Shown here: piece after piece, positions 53,218-64,000 of the stretch
Position numbering within the stretch: position 1 is the stretch's first letter
How the letters are laid out: every line of letters begins with the position of its first letter
Assembly (NCBI RefSeq): GCF_964019385.1
Contig: NC_088654.1
Coordinates: 25,008,941-25,072,940 of the forward strand
Length of the DNA stretch: 64,000 nucleotides
DNA from: Sycon ciliatum
Lineage: Eukaryota > Porifera > Calcarea > Leucosolenida > Sycettidae
Reading direction: 5' to 3'
Translations under genes and position numbers: made by a program
Notes under the pieces: generated by a model
Seen by the model: the letters and a program-made list of their open reading frames with translations, nothing else
Told to the model about the DNA's origin: nothing
Databases searched by the model: none

Positions 53218-54385
53218 CCCTTTGTGTACCAGTCCCATCTCGAACCGTACCATATGGTACGGTTCGCTGCACTCCAATCAAGCACGCCGGTCCCCGGCGT
53301 GTAGCTTCGATCGAGCCGCGGTTTTTTCGCTGGACAGCTGAGATCCCACTGAAACTTTTGATGTATGACATGGGTAGGCTGCCACTTGAAAGTATGGAGA
53401 ACGAACGCGTTCAAAAGTATGCTTTTTCAGCGCAAACAATTGTCGCTGTTTCGATCGTGTTCTCGCTCAGTTTCTCTGCTTGTAGCAAAGATGTAGCTTG
53501 TTCTAGGTCATGTCGACGTCTTCTAGATGTGGTGGACGATTGGAGAGATCGGCTGACGATATCATCGCGGAATGCGACTCGAAATTGAAAATTTGTATCG
53601 CTGACCCCATCGCAGTATTCGCTCTCAAAACAGGAGCGAGAGGGAGGGCAGCGATGGCCTAAAATTGTCAAGGCAGGCGTAATTCACCAGCCAGCGACTG
53701 CTTCTTGTCTTCTCTTTCACTTACCTTACGCTGGATGTGAGTAGATGAAGAAAATACAGATTTCGAATCTGACACAAGAATTCAAATTTGCAATTTTGAA
53801 CCAATTGTTTCACCTCAAATATGTGACAATATGACCATATCCCTGGTATGTTGTTGCTCTTCATGCACTGGGACAACGCTTATGAGGTTGTTTTGTCCCT
53901 ATGTTCCCGGTACCAGGGCCGGCGCCACTTCTACGGCCGGTACCCAAAAGTCGCTCCACGTGGAACGTCCAAAACCGGGGAGAAAAAGTTTCGATGTATG
54001 ATTTTGTACAGGGAGTCGCCCAGAGTGCAGGATTTGCCATCTAAATTCCAAAAAAAATCTGGGGGAGGACCCCGGACCCCCCCCCTTAAAGATGGCCCTT
54101 CGGCCGCACCGCTCCGCGGAACCTACTAATTCTCAGTCTATTTGTTTGTGATACCCTTGTTGGTCAGAAATATGCACAATTGGCGTGTATTTGGGGTATT
54201 CCACCTATGGCCTTCATATACTTCTGCATGCCGTACCAATATCCATGCTTACCTGGGTGCAGTGATACATCTGGAATCAGGAAAACACAACTTGCTTGTA
54301 CAAAAGTTGTCTAGATTTCATACCATGGTTGCTTTTTTGGCTGCGATCGCCCGTTACATACATTAGATGGCTGGTAGATGAAGGG
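53218..54385. mobile_element. 1168-bp TTAA-flanked element with a paralogous empty site
   Basis: TTAA at 53214-53217 and a decayed TTCA at 54386-54389. Termini CCCTTTGTGTACCAG and the inverted ctggtagatgaaggg are similar. The duplicated intron at 49655-49665 reads straight through (gttttaaggacacatgccc), so it shows the uninterrupted site. Inside is a GC-rich block (53915-54125) related to the 46670 insert. Confidence 0.85.
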
Positions 54386-54862
54386 TTCAGGACACATGCC
54401 CATTAAGCACATAAAGCATAGTGTCTTGCATCAATTAAAGGGGAAGTTAAGCCTAAAATCAAAATGACACCAGTTATATTATTCGGGGTGCTGAGTCGAA
54501 TGGTCTTGGTCCGAGAAAGCTGAGACGCTCCCTTCCTACTTGAATCCCAATCGAACTCGCGCACTTCCACCCAAACTGGGTGACTGCGCCCTACTAGATG
54601 GCGATTTGTATGCAAAATGTCACTAAAAACGCCATTTCGTTCTTATTAAAGCACGAATGACCGTGATTGGCCCATTTTTTTTTTTTTTTTTTTTACAATG
54701 ATCACAGCTCACAGGCAAAGACAAAAAATTGCATAGTGGGAGCATAGTGATGGTGAGGCTTTTTGCCCTCAGCCGAACTGAGGTCTCGACGTCATGGGGA
54801 CATAAAACGCACCAAAAAAAAGAAGAAAAATGAAAGGAGTTACAGGTACATGATACGAAATG

Positions 54863-57474
54863 TTAGGAGGAGAGACAGTACATTAGAAGGAGGGGAATGA
54901 TAAGACAGACAGTGCTAGGAGGAGAAGGAGAGAAAAGAAGAACAGACGTTATTGGAAATAGTATGTGGAGTGTGCTTGCACACGGTCGAGAATAGTATGC
55001 TTGCACACGGTCGAGTCTTGCAAGATGGGATGGGGCCGCTCCCATCCAGACAATAGGGCAGTACTCCATCACTGGGCGCACAAAAGCATTGTAGGCTTGG
55101 ATGCGACCGGGCACGTCTAGGAGGTGGAAAGCCTTACGCAAAGCACCAAGTCGCTGTGTTGCCCGGAGGGCTACGGTACGAAGGTGGCGCCGGAAGGTAA
55201 GCTGACCATCGAAACTGATGCCCAAGATTTTGAGCTCCTCCTGTTCCGTCACATTTGATCCGTTGAAGTCAATCGGTGCATGTCCCATTGGGTGCGGTGG
55301 AAACTGACGGTCAGTGCCTGGGATTTGGCTGGTTCAAATTTTATTTTCCATTCTTGACCCCAGCGGGAGATGTTGTTGACTGCTAGCTGGAGGGCTTGGG
55401 TGGTATCTTCTTGGGTGGTGGGGGTGATGTTGGCATACAGCGTAGTGTCGTCTGCGAACGAGGCTAGGTCAGCACCGGCTGGTACGTGGTCCTCGCAGTC
55501 GTTCACGTACATGAAGAAGAGAGTCGGACCCAGAATACTGCCCTGGGGGACTCCAGCCTGAATTGGGAGCCTTGAGGATGTCTGGCCACAAATGACCACT
55601 TGAAGGTAGCGTTCACTGAGGTAGCTGCTGAGCCACTGGTGCAGTTGCCCACGCAGGCCGTATACGTCGGACTTGTGTAGCACACCGGGGTGTGATACGC
55701 GATCAAACGCACCGGCGATGTCAATGGCGAGTATGCGTGCTGCGCCTTTCTCCCCGGCTGTATGCAGCCACTGGTGGTGGAGGCTGGTAAGGAGGTCGGC
55801 TGCACTATGACCATGGCGAAATCCAAAGTGTCTGGTGGAGAAGACGTTGTTCGACTCGAGGAAATTTGTGATTGTTCTGTTGATGATTGTCTCCATCACC
55901 TTGGACAGAATACACAAGAGCAAAACTGGACGGTAATTGGAGGGTAGAGACTTTGATTTCCGTTTGAATATAGGGACTATGTTGGCAATCTTCCATGTCT
56001 TGGGCTGTATCCCAGTTTGGAAGCATTGGGTAAACAGTATGGAAAGCGGTTGCGTCAGTTCAGCAGAGCAGGCTTTCAACACTCGTGCCGGTATCCTATC
56101 CGGCCCGGTTGCCTTTGATGGGTTGAGCTGGCGAAGGGTGCGTTCAACAGCAGCGACGCGGAAACGGACGTCCGAAAGAGCCTGGTCAGTTCGAGTTCTG
56201 ACACATGGGAATGGGGCGGACAGGTCATCTTGTGCAAGACTGCATTTGCTTGCAAAATAGCGGGCCATGCATTCTGCTTTGTCTGCGCTGGCTGTGTACT
56301 CTCGTCCATCGGGATCACGTAATGTCGGAACAGATTGACTACGCCCATTGCCAGAGGCATGCTTGACGGTGCGCCACCAGTCACTGGGTGGCAGCTGCTT
56401 TGAGGTCATTTTCTGTCTCAGTTTCGCCATGAAAGCATTCTTGGCAGTTTTGAGACAGGCAATCGTTGAGAGCCGTGCATCTTGGTAGGCTGACTGCCGA
56501 TCGTCGTCAGACTGGTCGTCTCTCAGGCACCTCCATGCACGTCGTTTCCTCACTGTGGCAGCAGTGCACTCAGGGGTCCACCATGGAGGATCTGATGCTC
56601 GGGTTTTCAGAATTTTAGAGGGGATGAATCTCTTCATACCCTCCAGGATCCTCTCTGAGATGCCAGTGCATGACAGGTCTGGATCAGTCCGAGCAATAGC
56701 TGCCCAATTGGTGGTTCTGAAGAAGTGACGGAGCCTGGCCCAATCAGCATACTGATACCTCCATACTGTTCTTGATATGGGAGGCTCGCGTGATGCACGG
56801 ATCTGGAAGTCAGCAAGTATACAGGCATGGTCAGATTTGCCAAGAGGTGGCAAGACAGTAGCCAATGATTCTACGGGTAGGTCGGACATAATCAGGTCCA
56901 GTGTGTTGCGGCCACGCGTTGGTTGGTCGACTAGCTGCTCAAGACCGTGCATGTAGCACATGTCCTCTGCATGCTCGCCGGCTCTAGTTGTTCTGCTACT
57001 GTGGAGCCACTCTTGGTTATGTACATTGAAGTCTCCAGCAACTATCACAGCGGAGTTGCGGCAGGCTGTGGACGTGAGGCCCCTGCAGATCACGTCGAAG
57101 ATGCTGGTGTCTGTGTCTGAGCACGTTCCAGGACGGTAAGCAGCACATATAGCCACAGGCCGGCCAGTTGACAGTTTGACGTTTAGCCATACTAGCTCCT
57201 GGCTGAAGACATCAATGGTATCCAGTTCGTTCATGGCTAGCGTGGCCTTCACCCAAACTGCCACCCCGCCACCATGGCGGTTTCGGTCGCGTCTCAGAGG
57301 CTGGTAGTAGCCAGGGAGTGTCAACTCTGCTTGAGTCACAGCCTCTGACAGCTTAGACTCTGTTACTATGGCAACATCTGGGGATTCAGCATGGAGCACA
57401 TGGCGGAATTCATCCAACTTACTCCTTAGCCCAAAGGCATTTGTTACGAACAGTTTCAGGGTTTTGTTGGTCAT
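54863..57474 (-). pseudogene. LINE ORF2: AP endonuclease and reverse transcriptase, frameshifted near the end
   Basis: 741 residues are open from 57474 to 55249. Endonuclease: VTNAFGLRSKLDEF, VAIVTESKL, VIVAGDFNVH, TLDLIMSD and GKSDHACI. RT: SNYRPVLLLCILSKVME, AIDIAGAFDRVSHPG, AGVPQGSILGPTLFFMYVND and the catalytic FADDTTLY. Near 55260 the frame shifts, and the C-terminal thumb region continues in another frame to 54863 (LKILGISFDGQLTF, AYNAFVRPVMEYC). The layout suits CR1/Jockey-group LINEs. The catalytic motifs are intact apart from that shift. Confidence 0.85.
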
Positions 57475-58673
57475 TACCGGCTTAGGGGTGCAAACGCATT
57501 GCCAACTGAGACAGAGTACTTGGCTGCTTTGTCTGCAGGTGGTGAATCTCTCTGGTGGGAGCGAGCTTTCATCCCTGGAGTTCGACTCGAGGTACCTGCA
57601 TCGGCAGAGCTTCCATCCTCACTGTCCCTTTCATCTGCACTGCTTGCGTTGCCAGTGGTGTTTGCCTGTGGTGCGGAAGATTCTGCGGTGCTGCTGCTGT
57701 TGCTGCTGCTGTTGTCGCTGCTGCTGCTGTTGCTGCTGTTGTCGCTGCTACTGCTGCTGCTGTTGCTGCTGCTGTTGTCGCTGCTGCTGTTGTCGTTGCT
57801 GCTGCTGCTGCTGTTTTCGCTGTTGTTGCTGCGGTTTCCGCCAGAGTTTTTGGAGAAGCGCCACGGTCGGCAGTACAAAGGCCTAGGCCAGAAGTTGGGG
57901 GCGGTCACAATAGGCATGGAGGTGGCATCTACAGTGACTCTGGCTGATACTCGTCCACTCTCTCCTACATGTACACTGCAGGTATGCACGGGCATGGAAG
58001 AGCCTGACATTGCCTGTTCGCTTCTGTCCATGATGAACTGTTTCAGGCGGTCCTCTGTGCAATCTGGGGAGATGTTGCCCACATAGGCAACAGAGCGCTT
58101 GGTCTTGGGTGGTCCTGCAGAGACCAACTTCCAAGAGTCTTCCGTGATGGTGCTGAACACAGGCTTGGAGTTCTTGACTGGCAGGAGTTCAGTACCCTCT
58201 GCGTCAGAGTACATGACATTGTACTCCGTTTCCGTGTCCACTGAGTGAGGGCACCGTCTTGCCTGCGTGCCAGGGTGTGGCAGCGCTACGGGTACGGGGT
58301 TCAGTGTGCGTTCCCACGTGTTCTGCCTGCTGCTTTGACTTTTTTTCACTATTTGCGCGCGGCTTAGACTTTCCAGTTAGCGTACGGGTACTATTCGTAC
58401 TAATAGCTGTTCTCTCTCCTTGACCTCCTCGCCTTTTTGTTGCTGTTGGTCGACATGCATGGGGGCAATGGCGGACTGCCTCAAGGAGCTCAGTTCGCCT
58501 CGTAACTCCGAAACGTGTGCACATAGCTCATCCACACGCCGTTTCACGCGCTCCTCTCTATCTCTAGACTCACTAACATACGACGACAATTGCAGGATCA
58601 AGCTGATGACATTGGCTTCGATGTCTGGGAGACTGCACAGAAGTCTCAGGGTTTCGCCTGCCAGCTCGTCCAT
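57474..58673 (-). pseudogene. LINE ORF1: coiled coil, RRM-like domain and Ser/Asn repeat, frameshifted
   Basis: The N-terminal 98 residues (58673-58377) form a coiled coil (ESRDREERVKRRVDEL). After a frameshift near 58370-58400, a 291-residue frame (58349-57474) carries an RRM-like start (SVAYVGNISPDCTEDRLKQF). A Ser/Asn tract encoded by a CTG/CAG-type repeat (about 57690-57830) and an acidic tail follow. It probably binds the element's RNA. It ends TAATG with ORF2. Confidence 0.65.
57683..57835. repeat. CTG/TTG trinucleotide tract in LINE ORF1
   Basis: Impure (CTG)n on the plus strand, read as Ser/Asn codons on the minus strand. Plus-strand Leu- or Cys-rich frames here are artefacts. Confidence 0.9.
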
Positions 58674-59107
58674 GGCGGAGAGCAGGTCAGAGTGTGACAG
58701 CTACTCAAAATATCACCTACTCTACACTAAGCTACGATTCTACACTACGACTCCTAAGGGCTCCACTCCGGCCTGATGCCGGGTGGGCTGCGAAAAAACG
58801 ACGAAAAACTACGGAGCTCAAAAAACTCAAACCTGCACCTGCTTCCAAAAATTCGTATATATATGTTCTAGTCTTTTGGATGCTGAGTCGATTGGTTTTG
58901 GTCCAAAAAGGCGGCGATGTACTATTCGGCCCTCATTCCAAATCGAACATGGCTGAACAAGCGGTCACGTGCTCCTGCGTACACCAATCACCTGGTCACC
59001 GTGCCAGCAGGCGACAACTTTCACACCAAGGTTCAACTCAAAGGTTCGAAGGTTCGACTCGAGTGACGTAAACTCGACCAAGCATGCTGTAAGTTAACCT
59101 TAATTAA

Positions 59108-62100
59108 CCCTTTGACGACTACCCCAAACCACCTGGATTCCTACCATTTTCAGGCGAAAATCGGTATTTTCAAAAATTGATCTACGTCAGGCGAAATAGC
59201 ACGTCATATTACATTCGAGATCAACGGGAAGAAGATGACGACGTCCACTAATTTGGTATCTGCGCACACGAATCTGCTGTGTGTGTTACTCTGTGTTTCA
59301 GCTATGGCATCATCGCCTGTGGTTCCATGCCTAGCATGTACGTCAGAACCATCCTGCAAAGTTTTAATGACGTAGGTTGAGCGATCGCTCCGCGAAACAT
59401 ACCTTTCGAAATTCTCTTCATAGTATATCTTCCACCATTGAAATTTCGAATTTCTTCGAATTTTTTGCTGAGAGGGGTGGCTTGCAACCTCGATATGGCT
59501 TGGTCCAGGCATGCTTTGGAGCCATCGCCTGTTGAAGTAGTGGCGGGGATCTGCCCTGCAACTGCTACAACAAAAAATGATTCGATCTGAGAAAGGGTGA
59601 GACCGCGAATCTCGGTTGAATATTGAGTATTTCAAGCCTTTTCACGACGAAGACGGAGTTCTTTTTGGAGATGGATGTCGCGGCAAAGGACATTGTGTCC
59701 GACTTCTGGCGTCTGGTGAAGCCAGGGATCATTTTGTCCAGTCAGGTCGGCAGCCTAACCGTCGGTAAGCTTGTGTTTGGATCCCGTTCTGCTCGATGTG
59801 GTAGATCACAAACAATTTGATATCGCACAAATTGATCTCAGCATCAAGCGTACGGTATTTTATATTCAGAAAATCCCAAAGTGTCTCTGTGTGGCCGTCC
59901 TGTGCCACGATAAACTCCAATCAGGCTCCAATGTCCTCTGCCTTCATGATGGAATGTCCACTTCGTTTGAACAACGAACACAACAATCGAGGACGGCTTT
60001 GCAATGAAAAATACAGCTATACTGGAGCTGAAAAAAAGAAGAAAAAAACGTGCTCAAGATGAGACTCGAGTACACGCATACTCTCCCAGGAGGTGAAACG
60101 CAATTTTTTGTCAAAAATGCGTGTCGCCGACTGACCAGTAATTTCGCCTGAGGAGTGTCATAAAAATTTGGTTCTAAAGAGACATAGACATCAGTAGGCA
60201 ACAAAAACCAAAGTTTCTACATCATATATCATCCATATTATCCATTATAGAGGTCAGAATGGTCAATTCAAAAAAATATGTATATGTTGCGATTTTCTCC
60301 AAAATCGGGATTTTCCAAAATTGATAATGTCCTAAAGTTTGGTTTTTAAAAGACATTGACATCAGTGGGCAACAAAAACCAAAAATCTACATCTTCTATC
60401 CAATTTAGAGGTCAGAATGGTCAATTCAATCATGTGTTTTTTGCAATCTTCTACTAAAGTTTTCAGTTTTCTAGTATGCTCCTGCACAGATTTCGCCAAT
60501 AATTTCTCGATCGGCGCATTCTCTGAGTATACTCAAATGTGACTGGTTCTCCATGGGACCAAAGCGGATCGACTGCGACACGTCTCACCTTGATGAAGAA
60601 TCAGATCGTACACGTCTGAACAACATATGAGCGACTTCAAACACCTAAAAATATATCGATATCGCAATTTTCTCAAGAACGGATATACAGGTCTTCCCTC
60701 ATTATAACGAGTCCGGTTAGTACATAAACCCCGGTAGTAAATAGAAATCTGAAATCCCCTGGCGAAACGTGGTCTATACAACTGTTTACAGGTCCGGTTA
60801 CAACATAATCCGTTAGTACATAAAATTCGTTATAACGACCCTTTGCCTAGGTCCCTGGAGTGCCAAACCCTCAGTATAAGATAATATTGACCATGCAGGA
60901 CCAAGGCCAAAACACGTAGGATAAAGCAGAAAGACAAAACGTAATATGGCCCAGTATCTGCGGAAATGGACCTTAGGGTGATTTTTCACAAAATGACTTT
61001 TTTCTGCTGTTGTCATCTATAGGTATCTAGTGATCACATGGCAAAGTATTAGACCAAACAAAGCAATATTGATGACCCAGAAGCTTCTCAAACAAGCATA
61101 GGTACATATCAGGAAATACAACAATTTATCACAGTGTTTTCCACATTGGAATACTATGTGTTACAGTGAAATAAATAAAAAATAGACAGTGTAATAAATC
61201 ATCCATCCAGTTTTTGTTGTAAAACAACTCTTGGGCAACCTCTCGCATAGAGCATGGCTGGCCTTGATCCTCATCACTGCATACCAATGAAAACTGTTTG
61301 AACGCCATCCCAAGTCTGCTGAAAATCCACAGAAGTGCAGAACAGGAGGGAGGGTGGCTACAACTACACCTGGATTCCCAGTCTGTGCATCCCACAGGGA
61401 ATACAACATAGGCACCACATTCTAACACCCCACACTTCATCTCATAGTCATACACGATTTAGAGGTAGTCCATCACTGCTGCACCTCTGTGAAATTTGAG
61501 CTCTGTGGGAACTGGCTGCATGCGCGTCATTGCGCCATGATTCAAGCACTGAGCGCAGAGAGTTCGTAGCTCATCAATCAATGTTCAGCTCTTGCCCCGT
61601 CCAAGGGGTTTGGTGTTCACCACGGAGTCCAGTGTGGGAGCCTGGGAAAATTCAGATCATGTCACTAGCGGCAGCGCTCTTTCGTCCTGACTCGAGTTGA
61701 TCCAGGGCGTTTCAGTTCGTCTACCTCTGTTGACGTCGCCTCACTAGTTTCTCCTCGTTGAGTATTTCTCCTGAGCGGAGCTGTATTAAATTCTGAAGGG
61801 CCCTACAAGGATTTTCAGATGTCAGAAAGTACTTTTGCCAGCAGAGAGCTCCTTTGGCGGAGCGCCTATATCAAGTTGAAATTCTCGTCGCTAAATAGGA
61901 ATTGCGCGTCGACAAAAACATCTTCTGAACACTGTCGTCGTTCTCTATCCGGCTCGACGATTCCTGCCTAGGAAATCCAATGACTACTGGCGGAGCCGGA
62001 CTGCATCTAGCTGGCCATCGTGAGCGAACTCTCCTGCTACTGGGACGATCAAAAGCATTCATTGTTGCGATGAACAAATTTTTTGTTTGAATGTGCAGAG

Positions 62101-62506
62101 CGCTAGCGCGAAGCAACAGTTTTTGCCGTTGCAGAAAATGACTTATTCTGAAAAAAAAGACTTTCACCCGAAGGTCGATTCTCGCTGATACTGGGCCATA
62201 TATCTATGTATTTGTGAATATGGACGATCCTTTGCATCCAAGGAAGAGCTATGTTGGAGATTTTCCATTATCTTATAACGAGTTGAAGCATCGATAATTT
62301 ATGTTGTATCGAGGGTAGCCAAGGTAAGTACAAAGTAGTGCCTATTTCACCTTTAGCTGCAAGTCCTGCAACAAGATAAGTCTCGTTATAAGATAACTTT
62401 TTCGATGGCCCAGAGATTATCTACTAACGAGGGAGGACCTGTACTCGTCTTTAGGAATCCAGCTATGCCTTAAAAACGTATATATTTGTCCTTCGTCCTC
62501 AAAGGG
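59108..62506. mobile_element. large TTAA-flanked element carrying a nested Tigger-like element
   Basis: TTAA at 59104-59107 and 62507-62510. Termini CCCTTTGACGAC and the inverted gtcctcaaaggg match apart from one base. Subtracting the nested insert (60688-62441) leaves about 1.6 kb of noncoding sequence. No transposase was recognised. Confidence 0.65.
60688..62441. mobile_element. nested Tigger/pogo-like element, 1754 bp
   Basis: TA at 60686-60687 and 62442-62443. Termini CAGGTCTTCCCTCATTA and the inverted taacgagggaggacctg match at 15 of 17 positions. The body repeats gttataacga/tataagata motifs. It has no coding frame of note. Confidence 0.75.
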
Positions 62507-62661
62507 TTAACCCTTTGCGAGTCCACTGGTTTTGGAGAAAATGATCAAATTTTCCATTCCGACAATAATCCTCTGTAACTCCACAGTTTTTGAGAATTTG
62601 TAGTTACAAGTTGTGTTTTTCTGAATGGAATCGTTCAGCTGAATCCAAAAAACTATGTTAA

Positions 62662-63280
62662 CTCTTTGAGACCCCACTGAAAGTACGACAATTTACGCAC
62701 CTTCAAATAACGTGCACTTTCGCTCGTATCTCTATGAAACATTCACCGATTTTTACAAACTAACCACCATTGGGAAAGGTATTTCCAAGACGAAGAGAAT
62801 AGTACCACACTCAAGCCAACTACCTGCACAGCCTCTGCTCTGGGTGGCCTATAATGCCGCCCAAAACAGCAGCCGTGCGCGAACAGCTTCAGCAAAGTTC
62901 AAACAGCCGCCATTCCATTCTCCTTCATCCCATCGACTTCAAACAAACTACAGCGGAAAGCTCGTTTCAAGCGCAAAATATTGGTGTGCAGCATGCTTGA
63001 GTATGACATACCATTCCGGGGAAATCTCCTGCCAAGTGCAGAGTGAAAATTTGAATTTTTCGATCTGAGTGCATTTTTCAGTTTGTCTCCGACTTCGAGT
63101 CTCACCACGGCAGCGTCGGAACTCCTAGAGACTTCGGATAACTTCGACGTGATAGCCAAGGGTCTTCTCGAAACGTAGATACTTTGTTTATGAAAATCGG
63201 TGAAGGAACACCAGAGATATAATTATTTTAGTGTCACTGTATACCAAACGATCGAATTCGATCGTTGGGGTCTCAAACGG
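62662..63280. mobile_element. 619-bp piggyBac-like MITE
   Basis: TTAA at 62658-62661 and 63281-63284. Termini CTCTTTGAGACCCCA and the inverted tggggtctcaaacgg match at 13 of 15. The frame at 62712-63068 is not convincing. Confidence 0.8.
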
Positions 63281-63430
63281 TTAAAATGTTGCCATGGTTA
63301 CCAATGTTACCATATTAGGCACCGTATTGTCATAATCAAGAGTATAGCCGCGTTATTTACAGAATGCTCCATAGGAAGGAAATAACACAATACTTTATGT
63401 ACAAATATACAGTAGGCTCACAGCACTGGG

Positions 63431-64000
63431 ATGAGATATCCTTCACAGGTAGTGGCATGCATGGTAAGCGGCTTAGCAGTCGCGGTCACTAGTGATGTGG
63501 AGGTGAACATCGCACGTAGTGCATTAGGTTGCACACTTGGCGCTGCTTGTTTCCCACTTCTGTGCAGTTTCTGCAGTTCTTCCTTTTCCTCACTCCAGGT
63601 ATGTGAAGCCGAGCAACAGTAACCTGGACATCCTGTGGAACAGGCACTGGGCGATACGAGCGCTTCGGTGGCGGTGCATGCTCGTCAATCAATGACAGCT
63701 GCCGGATGAGGTTACAGCGGAAATCCGAGTGCTGCAAGTTGCATCATCGAGTTATCACCCCTGGATGCTGGCTCTGCCACAAGTGAAAGAGGTGGTATGC
63801 ATTGACAGCGCACATGTCGAACATATCCAAGAAGATACTCTTCCAGTATTTCTTCGTTTTGCGAAGCACACGATGCGTTTCGATCAGCTGATCGAACGTG
63901 GAGACTCCACCCGTGCTGCTGTTGTAGTCTCTGATGCACACTGGCCTCTGCACTTCCATTTGCTGGTGTGCACCATCAATCTTGACATTTCTTGTTACTG
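63431..64000 (-). pseudogene. piggyBac transposase, C-terminal part, runs off the window
   Basis: On the minus strand, 63959-63744 reads RPVCIRDYNSSTGGVSTFDQ, then RKTKKYWKSIFLDMFDMC and VNAYHLFHLW, the conserved block of PGBD-type transposases before the zinc finger. The standard GGVDxxD is here GGVSTFD. A frameshift near 63740 leads into the C-terminal finger (KNCRNCTEVGNKQRQVC) ending at about 63489. The N-terminal catalytic part would lie beyond 64000. Confidence 0.75.

Larger units (their letters stand above)
54676..58790 (-). mobile_element. LINE (non-LTR retrotransposon), near full length
   Basis: The 3' end is a poly-A tail read on the minus strand (T run at about 54676-54696). Two ORFs precede it: ORF1 (about 58673-57474) and ORF2 (57474-54863). 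The stop of ORF1 and start of ORF2 overlap as TAATG. ORF1 and the end of ORF2 each contain a frameshift. The 5' boundary is approximate, and I saw no target duplication. Confidence 0.8.

Noticed and set aside
57368..58086. Plus-strand Leu-, Cys- and Ala-rich frames
   Set aside because: They are shadows of the LINE ORF1 trinucleotide repeat.

Overview
The window is animal nuclear DNA, most likely from a marine invertebrate. I cannot name the species from sequence alone. The evidence is short GT-AG introns, phase 1-1 sushi (CCP) and fibronectin III exons, tRNA-derived SINEs, many microsatellites, and cut-and-paste transposons and retroelements of metazoan type.

Bases 1108-18926 are a complete, apparently intact Polinton/Maverick (adintovirus-like) element of 17,819 bp. 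A perfect 6-bp target duplication (gctgtg) flanks it. Its ends are ~248-bp inverted repeats starting AGT and ending ACT, which differ by one substitution and one A in a homopolymer. On the plus strand it carries a zinc-ribbon (TFIIB-like) protein, an unknown protein, a collagen-like fibre with a globular head, a probable minor capsid protein, a two-helix membrane protein, the double jelly-roll major capsid protein, a basic GG-motif precursor (pVI/core-like), the packaging ATPase, an unknown helical protein, and one reading frame that fuses the adenain-type protease to the retroviral-type integrase. The minus strand carries protein-primed DNA polymerase B in seven exons. To its right lie a small hypothetical frame and a short protein with a death-fold-like pattern. 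Virion, packaging, integration and replication functions are therefore all present.

The less expected parts of the element are: the protease-integrase fusion with a self-cleavage-type LRGG/G linker; six spliceosomal introns confined to polB; a 27-nt promoter box repeated exactly 41 bp upstream of TATA boxes at both ends; E2F-like repeats upstream of polB; and a 34-nt exact copy of polB antisense sequence in the leader region of the right-end gene.

Bases 18933-64000 are host DNA. A plus-strand series of exons (signal peptide plus Thr/Ser/Pro minisatellite, sushi, sushi, FN3, sushi, sushi, sushi, sushi) probably belongs to one large surface or secreted protein gene, although two sushi exons look broken. 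The rest is repeat-rich: TTAA-flanked piggyBac-like elements and a piggyBac transposase remnant, pogo/Tigger-like elements with TA duplications, plant-mariner-like transposase scraps, a DIRS/Ngaro-like tyrosine-recombinase retroelement, a decayed Ty3/Gypsy copy, a LINE with two ORFs in a TAATG overlap, SINEs and several unclassified repeat families. Long stretches between these hold nothing I can name.
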